From Balneolaceae bacterium (GTDB lineage Bacteria > Bacteroidota > Rhodothermia > Balneolales > Balneolaceae), in assembly GCA_007693745.1 (NCBI GenBank), contig REDA01000039.1, positions 214,866 through 278,865 on the forward strand: 64,000 nucleotides of DNA, given 5' to 3'. Positions 1-7,754 of the stretch are shown piece after piece; the first letter of the stretch is position 1, and each line of letters opens with the position of its first letter. The notes below the pieces were generated by a model. The model did not search any database, had not been told where the DNA came from, and worked only from the letters and a program-made list of their open reading frames with translations. Position numbers and translations under genes: made by a program.

Positions 1-410
1 TACTACGGAAAAACGGTCAGGAGTTTGGTGCCACGACAGGCAGGCCAAGGCGCTGCGGATGGCTCGACCTTGTCGCATTGAACTATGCAATCCGGCTCAA
101 TGGAATGAATGAAATGACCCTGACCAAGCTTGATGTACTGGACAGCTTTGAAGAGATTAAGGTCTGTACAGGCTATCGGCTCGATGGGCAGCTGACTGAC
201 GACTTCCCTCTGGACTCAGACCAGGTTCAACGGGTTATCCCGGTTTACAAATCTTTTGAGGGCTGGCAAAAGACAACCCGTGATATCAGTTCTTTTGCGG
301 ATCTGCCGGAAAAGGCCAGAGAATACATTCTCTTTCTCGAGGAGTTCACAGGAGTCAGGTTCAATATCATATCGACCGGGCCCAAACGGACCGAAACGAT
401 TCTCAGATAA
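1..410 (+). CDS. purA: Adenylosuccinate synthetase, C-terminal fragment (cut by window edge)
   Basis: Only the last ~135 codons are present; the gene runs in from before base 1 (frame begins at base 3). The first visible residues read GQEFGATTGRPRRCGWLDLV, the hallmark C-terminal region of PurA that helps form the IMP/GTP active site. PurA joins IMP and aspartate using GTP in the first committed step of AMP synthesis, in the cytoplasm. The end of the protein (EYILFLEEFTGVRFNIISTGPKR) also fits the family, where the VxxxSxGPxR ending is typical. The stop is 12 nt before the RuBisCO-like gene, so these genes probably share a transcript. Identification is by motif recognition; confidence is high. 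Confidence 0.95.
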   Translation, partial: LRKNGQEFGATTGRPRRCGWLDLVALNYAIRLNGMNEMTLTKLDVLDSFEEIKVCTGYRLDGQLTDDFPLDSDQVQRVIPVYKSFEGWQKTTRDISSFADLPEKAREYILFLEEFTGVRFNIISTGPKRTETILR

Positions 411-422
411 TTCCAAACCTGT

Positions 423-1526
423 ATGGATGGAGACCGGTTTACTGTTACCTACATTCTGTCGGCTGAGTCTGAAAAGGAAGTAAATAGCAGAGCCGAGAGC
501 ATCCGGGTAGAGCAGACGGTCGAAATGCCCCTCTCAGCAGTACCAGCGCCGGGGTTACACTCTTTGGGCCGTATAGAGTCGATCCGGAAAACCGAGGAGA
601 ACTGCCGCTGGCGGGTTGTAATTTCCTATCCGAATCAGTTATCGTTCAATGATATCACTCAGGGGATCAACGTTCTTTTTGGCAATATCTCTCTGCTGCC
701 GGGTATTCTTATCACAGATTGCAGCGACAGTTTTTTTAAACCGCTTTTCAGCGGTCCTGCTCACGGGATCAGGGGAATCAGGGAGTTACTGGATAATCCG
801 AATGGTGGTATTAGCTGCACAGCTCTGAAACCGGTGGGTCTTTCACCTCAAGAGCTTGCCGAAAGAGCGCTGCATTTTGCCGCGTCAGGCATCGATCTTA
901 TCAAAGATGATCACGGGTTGACGAATCAGAACAGCGCGCCTTTTACTGACCGGGTCCGGCAGTGTGTGTATGCAGTGAGAGCCGGCGAACAGAAATCCGG
1001 AAAACGTACTCTTTACTTTCCCAATATTACCAGCTCCCCTGAAAAGGTACTTGAAAACGCAATATTTGCCCGGGAAAACGGTGCTGACGGCCTCCTTCTT
1101 TGTCCGCAGCTATGCGGACTTGAGCTGATCCGCACCATTTCATCAGAAATCGGTCTGCCGGTCATGGCGCATCCGGCTTTTTCAGGATCCATGGTCATAC
1201 ATCCCGATCACGGTTTTACACCGGAGTTCTATTACGGTAAACTCTGGAGAGCCCTGGGTGCAGACTGTGTAATCTACCCAAATGCAGGCGGCCGGTTCAG
1301 CTTTTCTGAGGAGACCTGTCAGCGTATTAACACTCAGCTCAGAACTCCCTTTTGCGGATTTCAGAGTTCTTTGCCGGCACCGGCGGGAGGGATTTCTCTT
1401 GAAAGTATCCCGAAACTGCTACAGCAATATGGCCCCGATACTGCCTACCTCATAGGCGGGAGCCTGTATGCGAATAATCTGGGTTTTGCAGAGGCGGCCA
1501 AACAGTTCAATCAAACTCTTCAATAA
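423..1526 (+). CDS. RuBisCO-like protein (form IV), probable isomerase/enolase of sulfur-salvage metabolism
   Basis: A 367-residue protein with RuBisCO large-subunit architecture: an N-terminal domain (about 1-110, with RFTVTYIL and VEQTVEMP) and a TIM barrel (about 125-360). The KxDD loop is present as GIDLIKDDHG (K161 matches the carbamylated K201, D163 matches D203), but E204 is His (H164). RuBisCO K177 is V138 in TALKPVG, and the loop-8 Ser (S379, SGG) is Ala in PAPAGG, so CO2 fixation is very unlikely. Known RLPs act as 2,3-diketo-5-methylthiopentyl-1-P enolase, as 5-methylthioribulose-1-P isomerase, or as apionate-pathway decarboxylases. The cupin 2 nt downstream favours the isomerase of the R. 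rubrum methylthio-isoprenoid shunt; that is inference. ATG start chosen because it begins at the N-terminal domain. Confidence 0.9.
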   Translation: MDGDRFTVTYILSAESEKEVNSRAESIRVEQTVEMPLSAVPAPGLHSLGRIESIRKTEENCRWRVVISYPNQLSFNDITQGINVLFGNISLLPGILITDCSDSFFKPLFSGPAHGIRGIRELLDNPNGGISCTALKPVGLSPQELAERALHFAASGIDLIKDDHGLTNQNSAPFTDRVRQCVYAVRAGEQKSGKRTLYFPNITSSPEKVLENAIFARENGADGLLLCPQLCGLELIRTISSEIGLPVMAHPAFSGSMVIHPDHGFTPEFYYGKLWRALGADCVIYPNAGGRFSFSEETCQRINTQLRTPFCGFQSSLPAPAGGISLESIPKLLQQYGPDTAYLIGGSLYANNLGFAEAAKQFNQTLQ

Positions 1527-1528
1527 CA

Positions 1529-1981
1529 ATGAGACCAGCTTCCAGGGTACTAAAGGCAGAAAACTACGAGTGGAAAGGTGTTGAAAAAAAGGCCTATAAA
1601 GAGAATAGCTCCCTATTCAGAGATGTCCGCAGATTTACACTTTTGGGAAATCAGATCCCTGAACTAAATTTCGAAACCCGGTACTTCGAGATCGGTCCGG
1701 GAGGGTATTCATCCCTCGAACATCACAGGCACCCGCATGCCGTTGTTGTGATCCGGGGAAGCGGAAGTGTAATTCTGGACAATGAGATCTTTTCCATATC
1801 TGCTCATGATGTGGTGTACATCGCACCGGAGACCATCCATCAGTTTCATGCAGACAACCAGCAGCACCTTGGCTTTCTCTGTGTGGTCGATCGCTACCGG
1901 GACAAACCCGCGATTCCGGATGATGCTGAAGTGGAGTCCAGAATCACTTCAGAAAACGTTCTCAATAAAATCAAAAAATAG
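1529..1981 (+). CDS. Small cupin-domain protein paired with the RLP
   Basis: A 150-residue single-domain cupin. Cupin motif 1 reads GGYSSLEHHRHPHAVVVIRG (residues 58-77), supplying several candidate metal-binding His (H65, H66, H68, H70); motif 2 gives H104 in PETIHQF. A conserved-looking Cys lies in LGFLCVVDRYRDKP (C118). No signal peptide, so cytoplasmic. The ATG follows the RLP stop by 2 nt, indicating translational coupling. In Rhodospirillum rubrum the RLP gene is followed by a cupin that removes methanethiol from 1-methylthioxylulose-5-P to give DXP; the arrangement and the type of cupin here match, so the same role is the best guess. Without that context it would only be called a cupin. 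It is followed by the tRNA-Gly promoter. Confidence 0.85.
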   Translation: MRPASRVLKAENYEWKGVEKKAYKENSSLFRDVRRFTLLGNQIPELNFETRYFEIGPGGYSSLEHHRHPHAVVVIRGSGSVILDNEIFSISAHDVVYIAPETIHQFHADNQQHLGFLCVVDRYRDKPAIPDDAEVESRITSENVLNKIKK

Positions 1982-1982
1982 G

Positions 1983-2015
1983 TTTGAAAAGAATCCCCTA
2001 AAGGTTTTATATTTG
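1983..2015 (+). promoter_or_regulatory. Bacteroidota-type promoter for tRNA-Gly
   Basis: TTTG at 1983-1986 and TATATTTG at 2008-2015 match the -33 TTTG / -7 TAnnTTTG consensus known for Bacteroidota housekeeping sigma, separated by 21 nt. Transcription would start near 2020, about 50 nt before the tRNA. It begins directly after the cupin stop codon. Confidence 0.6.
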
Positions 2016-2071
2016 TGATCCGTTGAGATGTTAACTGACCACAGTTAATTCTTAACCAGACATACCACCAT

Positions 2072-2143
2072 GCGGGAATAGCTCAGTGGTAGAGCACCAC
2101 CTTGCCAAGGTGGGGGTCGCGAGTTCAAATCTCGTTTCCCGCT
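2072..2143 (+). tRNA. tRNA-Gly (GCC anticodon)
   Basis: Complete cloverleaf: acceptor stem GCGGGAA (2072-2078) pairs with TTCCCGC (2136-2142); D stem GCTC/GAGC; anticodon stem CCACC/GGTGG with loop TTGCCAA giving anticodon GCC; T arm GCGAG-TTCAAAT-CTCGT with one G-T pair. The discriminator base is T2143 and the CCA end is not encoded. Single gene, no other tRNA nearby. Confidence 0.97.
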
Positions 2144-2151
2144 CTCTCTTA

Positions 2152-2196
2152 AAGCCTTTGAAAAGCAATAACTTAAAGCTCTTCAAGGGCTTTTTT
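2152..2196 (+). terminator. Rho-independent terminator after tRNA-Gly
   Basis: Inverted repeat AAGCCTTTGAA (2152-2162) / TTCAAGGGCTT (2182-2192), 11 pairs with one G-T, followed by a run of Ts to 2196. Sits 8 nt after the mature tRNA end. Confidence 0.75.
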
Positions 2197-2228
2197 GTTT
2201 ATAAAAACCGCAAACGATACAGCCTCCC

Positions 2229-3494
2229 ATGGGCTTTTATATCCGCAAAGCTTTCAAGACCGGCCCCGTACGCCTCAATCTGTCCAAAGGAGGGCTGGGG
2301 CTCTCCGCGGGAATTACAGGCGCCAGAATCGGTTTGAATACCCGCGGGATCTACGTGCATGGGGGCAGGCATGGCCTCTATTACAGAAAATATTTAAAAA
2401 AGGGTACTCAAAGAGATTCCGGGCGCACACAAGGATCTGCACCAGGCAGCGGAACTGTCTATCTGTTTCGCGATACGGGGGCTACTTTCAGCCCCATGAA
2501 ACCCATAGAGATGGCTTCCGATAACCCGGTTTTTACTCTTCCTTCTACAAACCTGTTTACGGCCGGGGCACTCATCACACCACTCTTTCTTCTTTTTTTA
2601 GCCCTGCTCTCACTTTCTAAAGGGCTCCAATGGCTTTTTGTCCCCGCACTGATTGCCTCACTCATGTGGCTCAGCTGGTTCGTTTATCAGATTTACTGGA
2701 GAAACAGGGTGCAGAAATTGCTCAGTGATGCTGAAATCTCTGTGAAGGAGAGTGGTACTCTGCCTGATATGCTTTCTATGTACAAAAAGAAAATTCCCGA
2801 GCGGTGGAACCTTTGGTTGAGATTTCATCTGCATGCCGTGATCGGAGAAATGGCGATCCGTGAAGAAACCATTGATACCCAATCCATATTGCACAGCCTG
2901 GAAACAGACTATCCTATACCCGGGAATTCACTGGCTTCAATCCGTGTATCGATTCTCAATGCCATCCTTGAGGAAATGCTAACCGACCATCTGCTCAGTG
3001 AGCAGGAAGAACTGGCACTGAAAGGTCTTCTCAAAAGTATGAACCTGCCGAAGCCGGAAAAGCTCTCCATTACGGAAAAAATCGATTTCTATTCTCAGAT
3101 ACGTAACGAAATGGAGAAACCTCTGGAAAAGACAGACCCCGACATTCCGCTTCTGCGCGGTGAATCAGCCTACGAACAGTTTGAGCAGGTGAGACGGTTA
3201 AAAGAGAAAGTCCTGAATCGTTTTCAGAGAGATCATGTACAATACCGAGAAATCGGATATGAAATAGAATCAGAGGGGAGCCTGATCCTCACAGACAGAA
3301 GGATTCTCCTCATCGGAAGAGGAACAGACGAGTACCGTTTCAACAGGCTGGCCGATATCACCACAGATCACGAAGCCGGTATTTTGGAGCTGACCTTCAC
3401 TAACCGGAAAACTCCTGTCATACTCTCCTCACCGCAACCTCTGTTGCTTGCTGCCCGGCTGGAAAAAATTCTTGATATATTAAGAGCCTGTTGA
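2229..3494 (+). CDS. DUF4236 membrane protein with long C-terminal extension
   Basis: 421 residues. Residues 1-55 are a DUF4236 domain, recognised by MGFYIRKAFKTGPVRLNLS, the GLGLSAGITGARIGLN segment and the ending HGGRHGLYYRKYL. Residues about 110-160 carry two hydrophobic segments (FTAGALITPLFLLFLALLSL and WLFVPALIASLMWLSWFVYQ), which look like a transmembrane hairpin. The remaining ~260 residues are charged and mostly helical, ending in a compact beta-rich unit (SLILTDRRILLIGRG ... EYRFNRLADI) that resembles bacterial PH-like membrane modules; that resemblance is tentative. DUF4236 has no established function. The gene stands alone between the tRNA terminator and a convergent lipoprotein gene. 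The ATG at 2229 starts exactly at the DUF4236 domain although no clear ribosome site precedes it. Confidence 0.85.
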   Translation: MGFYIRKAFKTGPVRLNLSKGGLGLSAGITGARIGLNTRGIYVHGGRHGLYYRKYLKKGTQRDSGRTQGSAPGSGTVYLFRDTGATFSPMKPIEMASDNPVFTLPSTNLFTAGALITPLFLLFLALLSLSKGLQWLFVPALIASLMWLSWFVYQIYWRNRVQKLLSDAEISVKESGTLPDMLSMYKKKIPERWNLWLRFHLHAVIGEMAIREETIDTQSILHSLETDYPIPGNSLASIRVSILNAILEEMLTDHLLSEQEELALKGLLKSMNLPKPEKLSITEKIDFYSQIRNEMEKPLEKTDPDIPLLRGESAYEQFEQVRRLKEKVLNRFQRDHVQYREIGYEIESEGSLILTDRRILLIGRGTDEYRFNRLADITTDHEAGILELTFTNRKTPVILSSPQPLLLAARLEKILDILRAC

Positions 3495-3564
3495 CTTGCA
3501 GACCGCTTGAATCAATACGCTGATTTTACAATCAATCACTCATGGAAGGCTTTGGAATTCCTGG

Positions 3565-3603
3565 GATTTTGTTTGTATTCAACTCCAGAGTTAAAACAAA
3601 ATC
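3565..3603. repeat. Perfect 10-bp inverted repeat between convergent genes
   Basis: GATTTTGTTT (3565-3574) and its exact reverse complement AAACAAAATC (3594-3603); the 19-nt spacer contains a second small hairpin AACTC-CA-GAGTT. It lies between the convergent DUF4236 and lipoprotein genes and may work as an AT-rich terminator in both directions. The rest of 3495-3732 shows no gene. Confidence 0.4.
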
Positions 3604-3732
3604 ACAGCATGGTCAGTCTGTTTGGGGATTTTATTTAACGACAAGGCAGAAGACATTGCGCAATTGAACAGCTATTCAAAGCCCCCAATGCAATAAACCG
3701 GGTGTTAAGTGAAATTCCTTAGGAGAAAGCGG

Positions 3733-6039
3733 TCAATTCATCCAGAACAGCACAGGGTATCCTCCGGCAACCACTCTCCACACATCCTCCCAATCCAATT
3801 CAGTCATGTTTTCCTCTGCCTGCTCGCCCGTCATTTGCGAAGTGAGAAGACCTGTCACACCTACATCTGTACCCAGTCCCACTCCAGCAGCCATGGCGGT
3901 TACCGCAGTATCCCAGTAGCTTCCGGTCAGAACCCCTGCATTCCGGCCGGCAAACCCACCCGTATCTTCGGTTCCCGTTACCGTTCCGGTTGAGTACGAA
4001 CGTGAAACGCTGGCATTCTGACCGATTGTACCTGCAAAACCGCCAACACCGCTGGTTCCGGTAACACTGCCTCTGGCATAGGAGTTCTCGATCCTGCTGC
4101 CGGAGTCATCATGCCTGCCAACAAAGCCCCCGGTACGCTCTTCACCGGTCACATCTCCATCAGCATAAGAGTACTCAATAATTCCACCCTGGCGGTTCAG
4201 CCCGGCAAAACCACCCGCTATATCACCTGCCGAGACCATTCCGGTGGAAGAAGATTCCGTAATTGTACCTGAATTAACTCCGACGAATCCACCCGTCCTG
4301 AAACCACTGGCAGACACATTGCCACTTGAACGGCTGAGCAGAATCGTACCCTCATTTCTACCCGTTACACCACCTGTATGATCAGCGCCGCTTATCTCTG
4401 CAGCCGAAACTGCGTTTTCAATCCGGCCGGAATTTCTTCCGGTAATTCCCCCGGTATCGTTCTTTCCTGTCACGTTCCCACTTACTGTAACGTCAGAGAT
4501 CTCACCCAGGTTGAGTCCGGCGACACCACCCGCGCGCTCATCCCCGGTAACGGCTGCATTTTCAATTGTTAACCTACTGACACTCCCTTCAATTACCCCA
4601 AACAAGCCTGCATAGAACGCATCCGGCCGGTTTACTGTCAGATTCTCTATGGAAAAATTATTCCCGCTCAGCGAGCCTGTAAAGGGTTGCTCCTCCGATC
4701 CGATGGGTTCAAAACCGAGCCCCCCGTCCCAGAGAGCCGTAGCTGTGGCATCAATCGAATTCAGCAGGATATAGGATGCTTCAGGTGCACTTCGGATTTC
4801 ATGTAACTGACTGAGGGTTGATATCTGATAAGGATCTTCAGCGGTGCCTGTGCCCCCTTCAAAAAAACTAAAGAGTGCGGTAACAGTAAGGTCCTGATCC
4901 ATTGTGACCGTGAGTGGATTATCGGTGCTGCTGATATCTCCATCCCATCTCACAAACCTCCAGCCAATATTTGGCTCAGCCGTCAGTTCAACCTCGGATT
5001 CAAAAAGATACCCATCCGGCGTCTCTTCCCCTGAAAGTAACACTACAGACACATCCCCCTGTCCTTCAACATTTGTTGAGAGAGAGTAAGCCAGTCGCTC
5101 AAACCGTGCTGTGATGGTCTTGTTGCCATTCATTGTCAGATTAAAGGGGTTGACTGTACCTGTAAAATCACCCTCCCACCGGCTGAATCTCCAGCCACTG
5201 TTGGGAGTGGCGGTTACATCAAAACTGAGATCCCGTACATAGTTTCCTTCTTCCGGACTGATGCCCCCCCCTTCCCCGGGTTCAGCGATAGTAATCAGAC
5301 GGAACGTTCTCAGGAATGTAGCGGTAACACTTTTCGGCCTGTCTACAAGTATCACATCAACACTGTCAGTCGATACCAGATCTCCGCTCCACTGAGAAAA
5401 TACCCAGTTTTCATCCGCTATGGCTGTCAGCTCCACCAAACTCCCTTCTTCATAACTCGTCGTTCGCCCCGGCAGCACCCTCTCCTGCACACTTCCCTCT
5501 CCGATCGTAGTGATGGTCAGCGGGTACTCAATTCTTTTAAATACTGCCTCAACGGCAGTCTCTCCTTCAATAAGAAGTTCAATATCAGGATCATCTCCTT
5601 CAGCATCCCCATTCCAGCCAAAGAATTCCCAGCCTTCAGCAGGAACAGCCTTAAGCATCACCAGAGTGCCATGGCTGTACTCTGTCGTTCTCTGAGCGAT
5701 CACCTCTTCCAATACCTCACCTTCACCTGTCACTGTTACCGTTAAGGGATAATCACGCTTAATAAAGATGGCTGCAATCTCCTTGTCAGAATCCATCGTT
5801 AAGCTAACCGGATTGACAGACCCCCCGAGGTCACCTTCCCACCGGCTGAAAATCCAGTGCTGATTGGCAGTGGCTGACACTTCAAGGGATCTTCCTTCTT
5901 CAAAAATACCTGATTCAGGTGTCACCTTCCCCGCTTCTGACGGAACCGCGGTGATAGTTATCCGATAGGTTCGGTTTTCTGATGATCCACACGAGAGAAG
6001 AAACAGTATCGGGATTATCAAAAACAGATTGAATTTCAT
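3733..6039 (-). CDS. Surface lipoprotein with InlB-type B repeats and GLUG repeats
   Basis: 768 residues from the ATG at 6039, chosen because it opens a lipoprotein signal (MKFNLFLIIPILFLLSCGSS, lipobox Cys). The frame stays open upstream to 6180, but that leader contains no convincing signal. After the signal come five ~75-residue divergent InlB B-repeat modules, each ending in a GWxFxRWEGD-like motif followed by ITAxF. These are followed by a GLUG-repeat region (about eight copies of TGGFxGxNxG and GSVTGxx variants) predicted to fold as a right-handed beta-helix. Such proteins are exposed on the outer membrane and act in adhesion or carbohydrate contact; no substrate can be named. Cells would anchor it through the lipidated Cys. 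Convergent with the DUF4236 gene, divergent from the phosphatase-like gene. Confidence 0.9.
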   Translation of the reverse strand: MKFNLFLIIPILFLLSCGSSENRTYRITITAVPSEAGKVTPESGIFEEGRSLEVSATANQHWIFSRWEGDLGGSVNPVSLTMDSDKEIAAIFIKRDYPLTVTVTGEGEVLEEVIAQRTTEYSHGTLVMLKAVPAEGWEFFGWNGDAEGDDPDIELLIEGETAVEAVFKRIEYPLTITTIGEGSVQERVLPGRTTSYEEGSLVELTAIADENWVFSQWSGDLVSTDSVDVILVDRPKSVTATFLRTFRLITIAEPGEGGGISPEEGNYVRDLSFDVTATPNSGWRFSRWEGDFTGTVNPFNLTMNGNKTITARFERLAYSLSTNVEGQGDVSVVLLSGEETPDGYLFESEVELTAEPNIGWRFVRWDGDISSTDNPLTVTMDQDLTVTALFSFFEGGTGTAEDPYQISTLSQLHEIRSAPEASYILLNSIDATATALWDGGLGFEPIGSEEQPFTGSLSGNNFSIENLTVNRPDAFYAGLFGVIEGSVSRLTIENAAVTGDERAGGVAGLNLGEISDVTVSGNVTGKNDTGGITGRNSGRIENAVSAAEISGADHTGGVTGRNEGTILLSRSSGNVSASGFRTGGFVGVNSGTITESSSTGMVSAGDIAGGFAGLNRQGGIIEYSYADGDVTGEERTGGFVGRHDDSGSRIENSYARGSVTGTSGVGGFAGTIGQNASVSRSYSTGTVTGTEDTGGFAGRNAGVLTGSYWDTAVTAMAAGVGLGTDVGVTGLLTSQMTGEQAEENMTELDWEDVWRVVAGGYPVLFWMN

Positions 6040-6248
6040 GGTCATTGGAAGTGTTATGTACATATCTGTTTTATTAAGCTGGTCACAACACCTCTGCTGA
6101 TCGCAAGAACAGCCAGTAAATGCATGTACTGCAACCAAAGCAACTGCAACCAATTTGAACAGTATTTTGCATGAAGACACCTGCAGTCATCTGTTCACCT
6201 TTAATTTAACGATTACAGTTTTCCATAAAAAGGCTATTTTACGCAGGA

Positions 6249-6908
6249 ATGAATATGAAATCTGATCATCTCAACCCCCTGGCTATGGTATCTGAGTATC
6301 TGAAGCGAATTCAAAATAAACGTACTGAAAATCCTGAAACACGGCATCAGGATCATCTGGAATCACTCTCTTCATGGATCGCAGCTGAGTACAAAAAAAC
6401 CGGCACCACTTCCCTAAACTTTATCTGTACACACAATTCAAGACGAAGTCAGTTTTCTCAGGTATGGTGCCATATGGTGCAATCATGGATGGGACTCAAG
6501 GTAGCTGATGCTTTTTCCGGGGGTACTGAAGTTACTGCCTGTAACGAGAGAACCGTAGCTGCGCTTGAACGTGCCGGGCTTGGCTCAGACAAGCAGGGTT
6601 CAGAAAATCCCCGTTACCTCATCACAGCTCCTGAATTTGACACCGAAATCACGCTCTGGTCCAAGACCTATGATGATGACCTCAATCCGAAATCAGGCTT
6701 TGCAGCAATCATGACATGTGACCATGCGGATGAAAACTGCCCGTTTGTCCCAGGGGCAGTCCTGAGAGTCCCTCTTACATATACCGATCCCAAGTATGCT
6801 GATGATTCCCCTGAGGAATCTTCCGCCTATGATACAGCTTGTGAAACCATTGCAACAGACATGATAAGGCTGTTTATACTCGTGAAGGAGAAAATAAACC
6901 AGGCATAA
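6249..6908 (+). CDS. Low-molecular-weight protein-tyrosine-phosphatase / arsenate-reductase-like protein
   Basis: 219 residues. The signature loop C-x5-R is present (FICTHNSRRSQFSQ), the phosphate-binding P-loop of the LMW-PTP fold, followed by the expected GxEVTACNERTVAALERAG segment. The family includes protein-tyrosine phosphatases and thioredoxin-type arsenate reductases; this longer variant with an N-terminal extension (about 60 residues) and the CDHADENCPFVPGA segment is frequent in Bacteroidota and is usually annotated as a protein-tyrosine-phosphatase. No arsenic transporter or regulator lies nearby, so arsenate reduction is not supported by context. GGA precedes the ATG. It is followed 34 nt later by hisI. 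Confidence 0.85.
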   Translation: MNMKSDHLNPLAMVSEYLKRIQNKRTENPETRHQDHLESLSSWIAAEYKKTGTTSLNFICTHNSRRSQFSQVWCHMVQSWMGLKVADAFSGGTEVTACNERTVAALERAGLGSDKQGSENPRYLITAPEFDTEITLWSKTYDDDLNPKSGFAAIMTCDHADENCPFVPGAVLRVPLTYTDPKYADDSPEESSAYDTACETIATDMIRLFILVKEKINQA

Positions 6909-6942
6909 ATTCCATTCAAATTTAGAATCGATTTTCAATTGT

Positions 6943-7374
6943 ATGAGCAAACAAATCCATGCAGATCCTGAATCAAATGCTGAAGAGGGAAACACTCTTC
7001 AGCTTCGTTTTGACGAAGAGAGCGGCCTCATGCCGGTATCTGTGCAGGAAACTTCCGGTGGACGCATTCTAATGCTGGCGTACGTGAACAGGGATGCACT
7101 GAATCAAACCATTAAAACCGGCTTTGCTTCATTCTGGAGCCGAAGCAGAGGGGAGCTTTGGGTAAAAGGACTCACCTCAGGAAACACTCTGAAAATTGAC
7201 GAGATTCTTGTGGATTGTGATCAGGATGCACTTGTGTACAGAGTGACCCCACAGGCCGGGGGTGCCTGCCACACTAAAAATCGGAATGATGAGTACAGAA
7301 GATCTTGTTTCTACAGGAAAATCGATTTAACCGATCTGAAATTAAGCTTTAAAACGGATTATCCTGATGAATAA
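6943..7374 (+). CDS. hisI: Phosphoribosyl-AMP cyclohydrolase
   Basis: 143 residues, single-domain HisI. It opens the adenine ring of phosphoribosyl-AMP in the third step of histidine synthesis. Diagnostic motifs: MLAYVNRDAL, the FWSRSRGELWVKG segment, DCDQDALVYRV (metal-binding Asp), and the zinc/substrate Cys cluster ACHTKNRNDEYRRSCFY. Compared with the typical ACHTG..SCFY the loop between the two Cys is slightly longer. There is no HisE (phosphoribosyl-ATP pyrophosphatase) domain at the C-terminus, so that activity must be encoded elsewhere, and no other his gene is in the window. The stop overlaps the start of the DUF2237 gene by 8 nt. Confidence 0.95.
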   Translation: MSKQIHADPESNAEEGNTLQLRFDEESGLMPVSVQETSGGRILMLAYVNRDALNQTIKTGFASFWSRSRGELWVKGLTSGNTLKIDEILVDCDQDALVYRVTPQAGGACHTKNRNDEYRRSCFYRKIDLTDLKLSFKTDYPDE

Positions 7375-7753
7375 AGAATCAAAAAATGTCTTTGGGGAAC
7401 CCCTTGAGACCTGCAGCAGTGAACCCATAACCGGATTTTACAGGAACGGATGCTGTGATTCGGGTCCGGATGACATGGGCAGACATATGGTCTGTGCGAT
7501 CATGACTGATGAGTTTCTCTCATTTTCGAAGCAGATGGGCAATGATCTCTCTACACCTGTCCCGCAATACCGTTTTCCGGGGCTTAAAGCGGGTGATCGA
7601 TGGTGTCTCTGCGTACTGCGCTGGAAAGAGGCTTATGACGCAGGCATGGCTCCAAAAGTTGTATTGCAGGCTACCAATGAACTGGCACTAAGATATGTTA
7701 CCATAGAACAGCTTCTGGAACACGCCTTCATCGATTCAGAAGAACCAAGCTGA
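7367..7753 (+). CDS. DUF2237 family protein
   Basis: 128 residues covering the whole DUF2237 domain: NVFGEPLETC at the start, GFYRNGCCDSGPDDMGRH, then CAIMTDEFLSFSKQMGNDLSTP and DRWCLCVLRWKEA, with several conserved Cys. The biochemical role of the family is unknown. It overlaps hisI by 8 nt (ATG at 7367 inside the hisI end), so the two are translationally coupled. Its stop lies 1 nt from the stop of the convergent sugar-dehydrogenase gene, leaving no room for a separate terminator. Confidence 0.9.
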   Translation: MNKESKNVFGEPLETCSSEPITGFYRNGCCDSGPDDMGRHMVCAIMTDEFLSFSKQMGNDLSTPVPQYRFPGLKAGDRWCLCVLRWKEAYDAGMAPKVVLQATNELALRYVTIEQLLEHAFIDSEEPS

Positions 7754-7754
7754 A

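Noticed and set aside
6249..6908. Arsenic-resistance function for the phosphatase-like protein
   Set aside because: Only the P-loop supports it; no ars genes nearby and the residues can equally be a tyrosine phosphatase.
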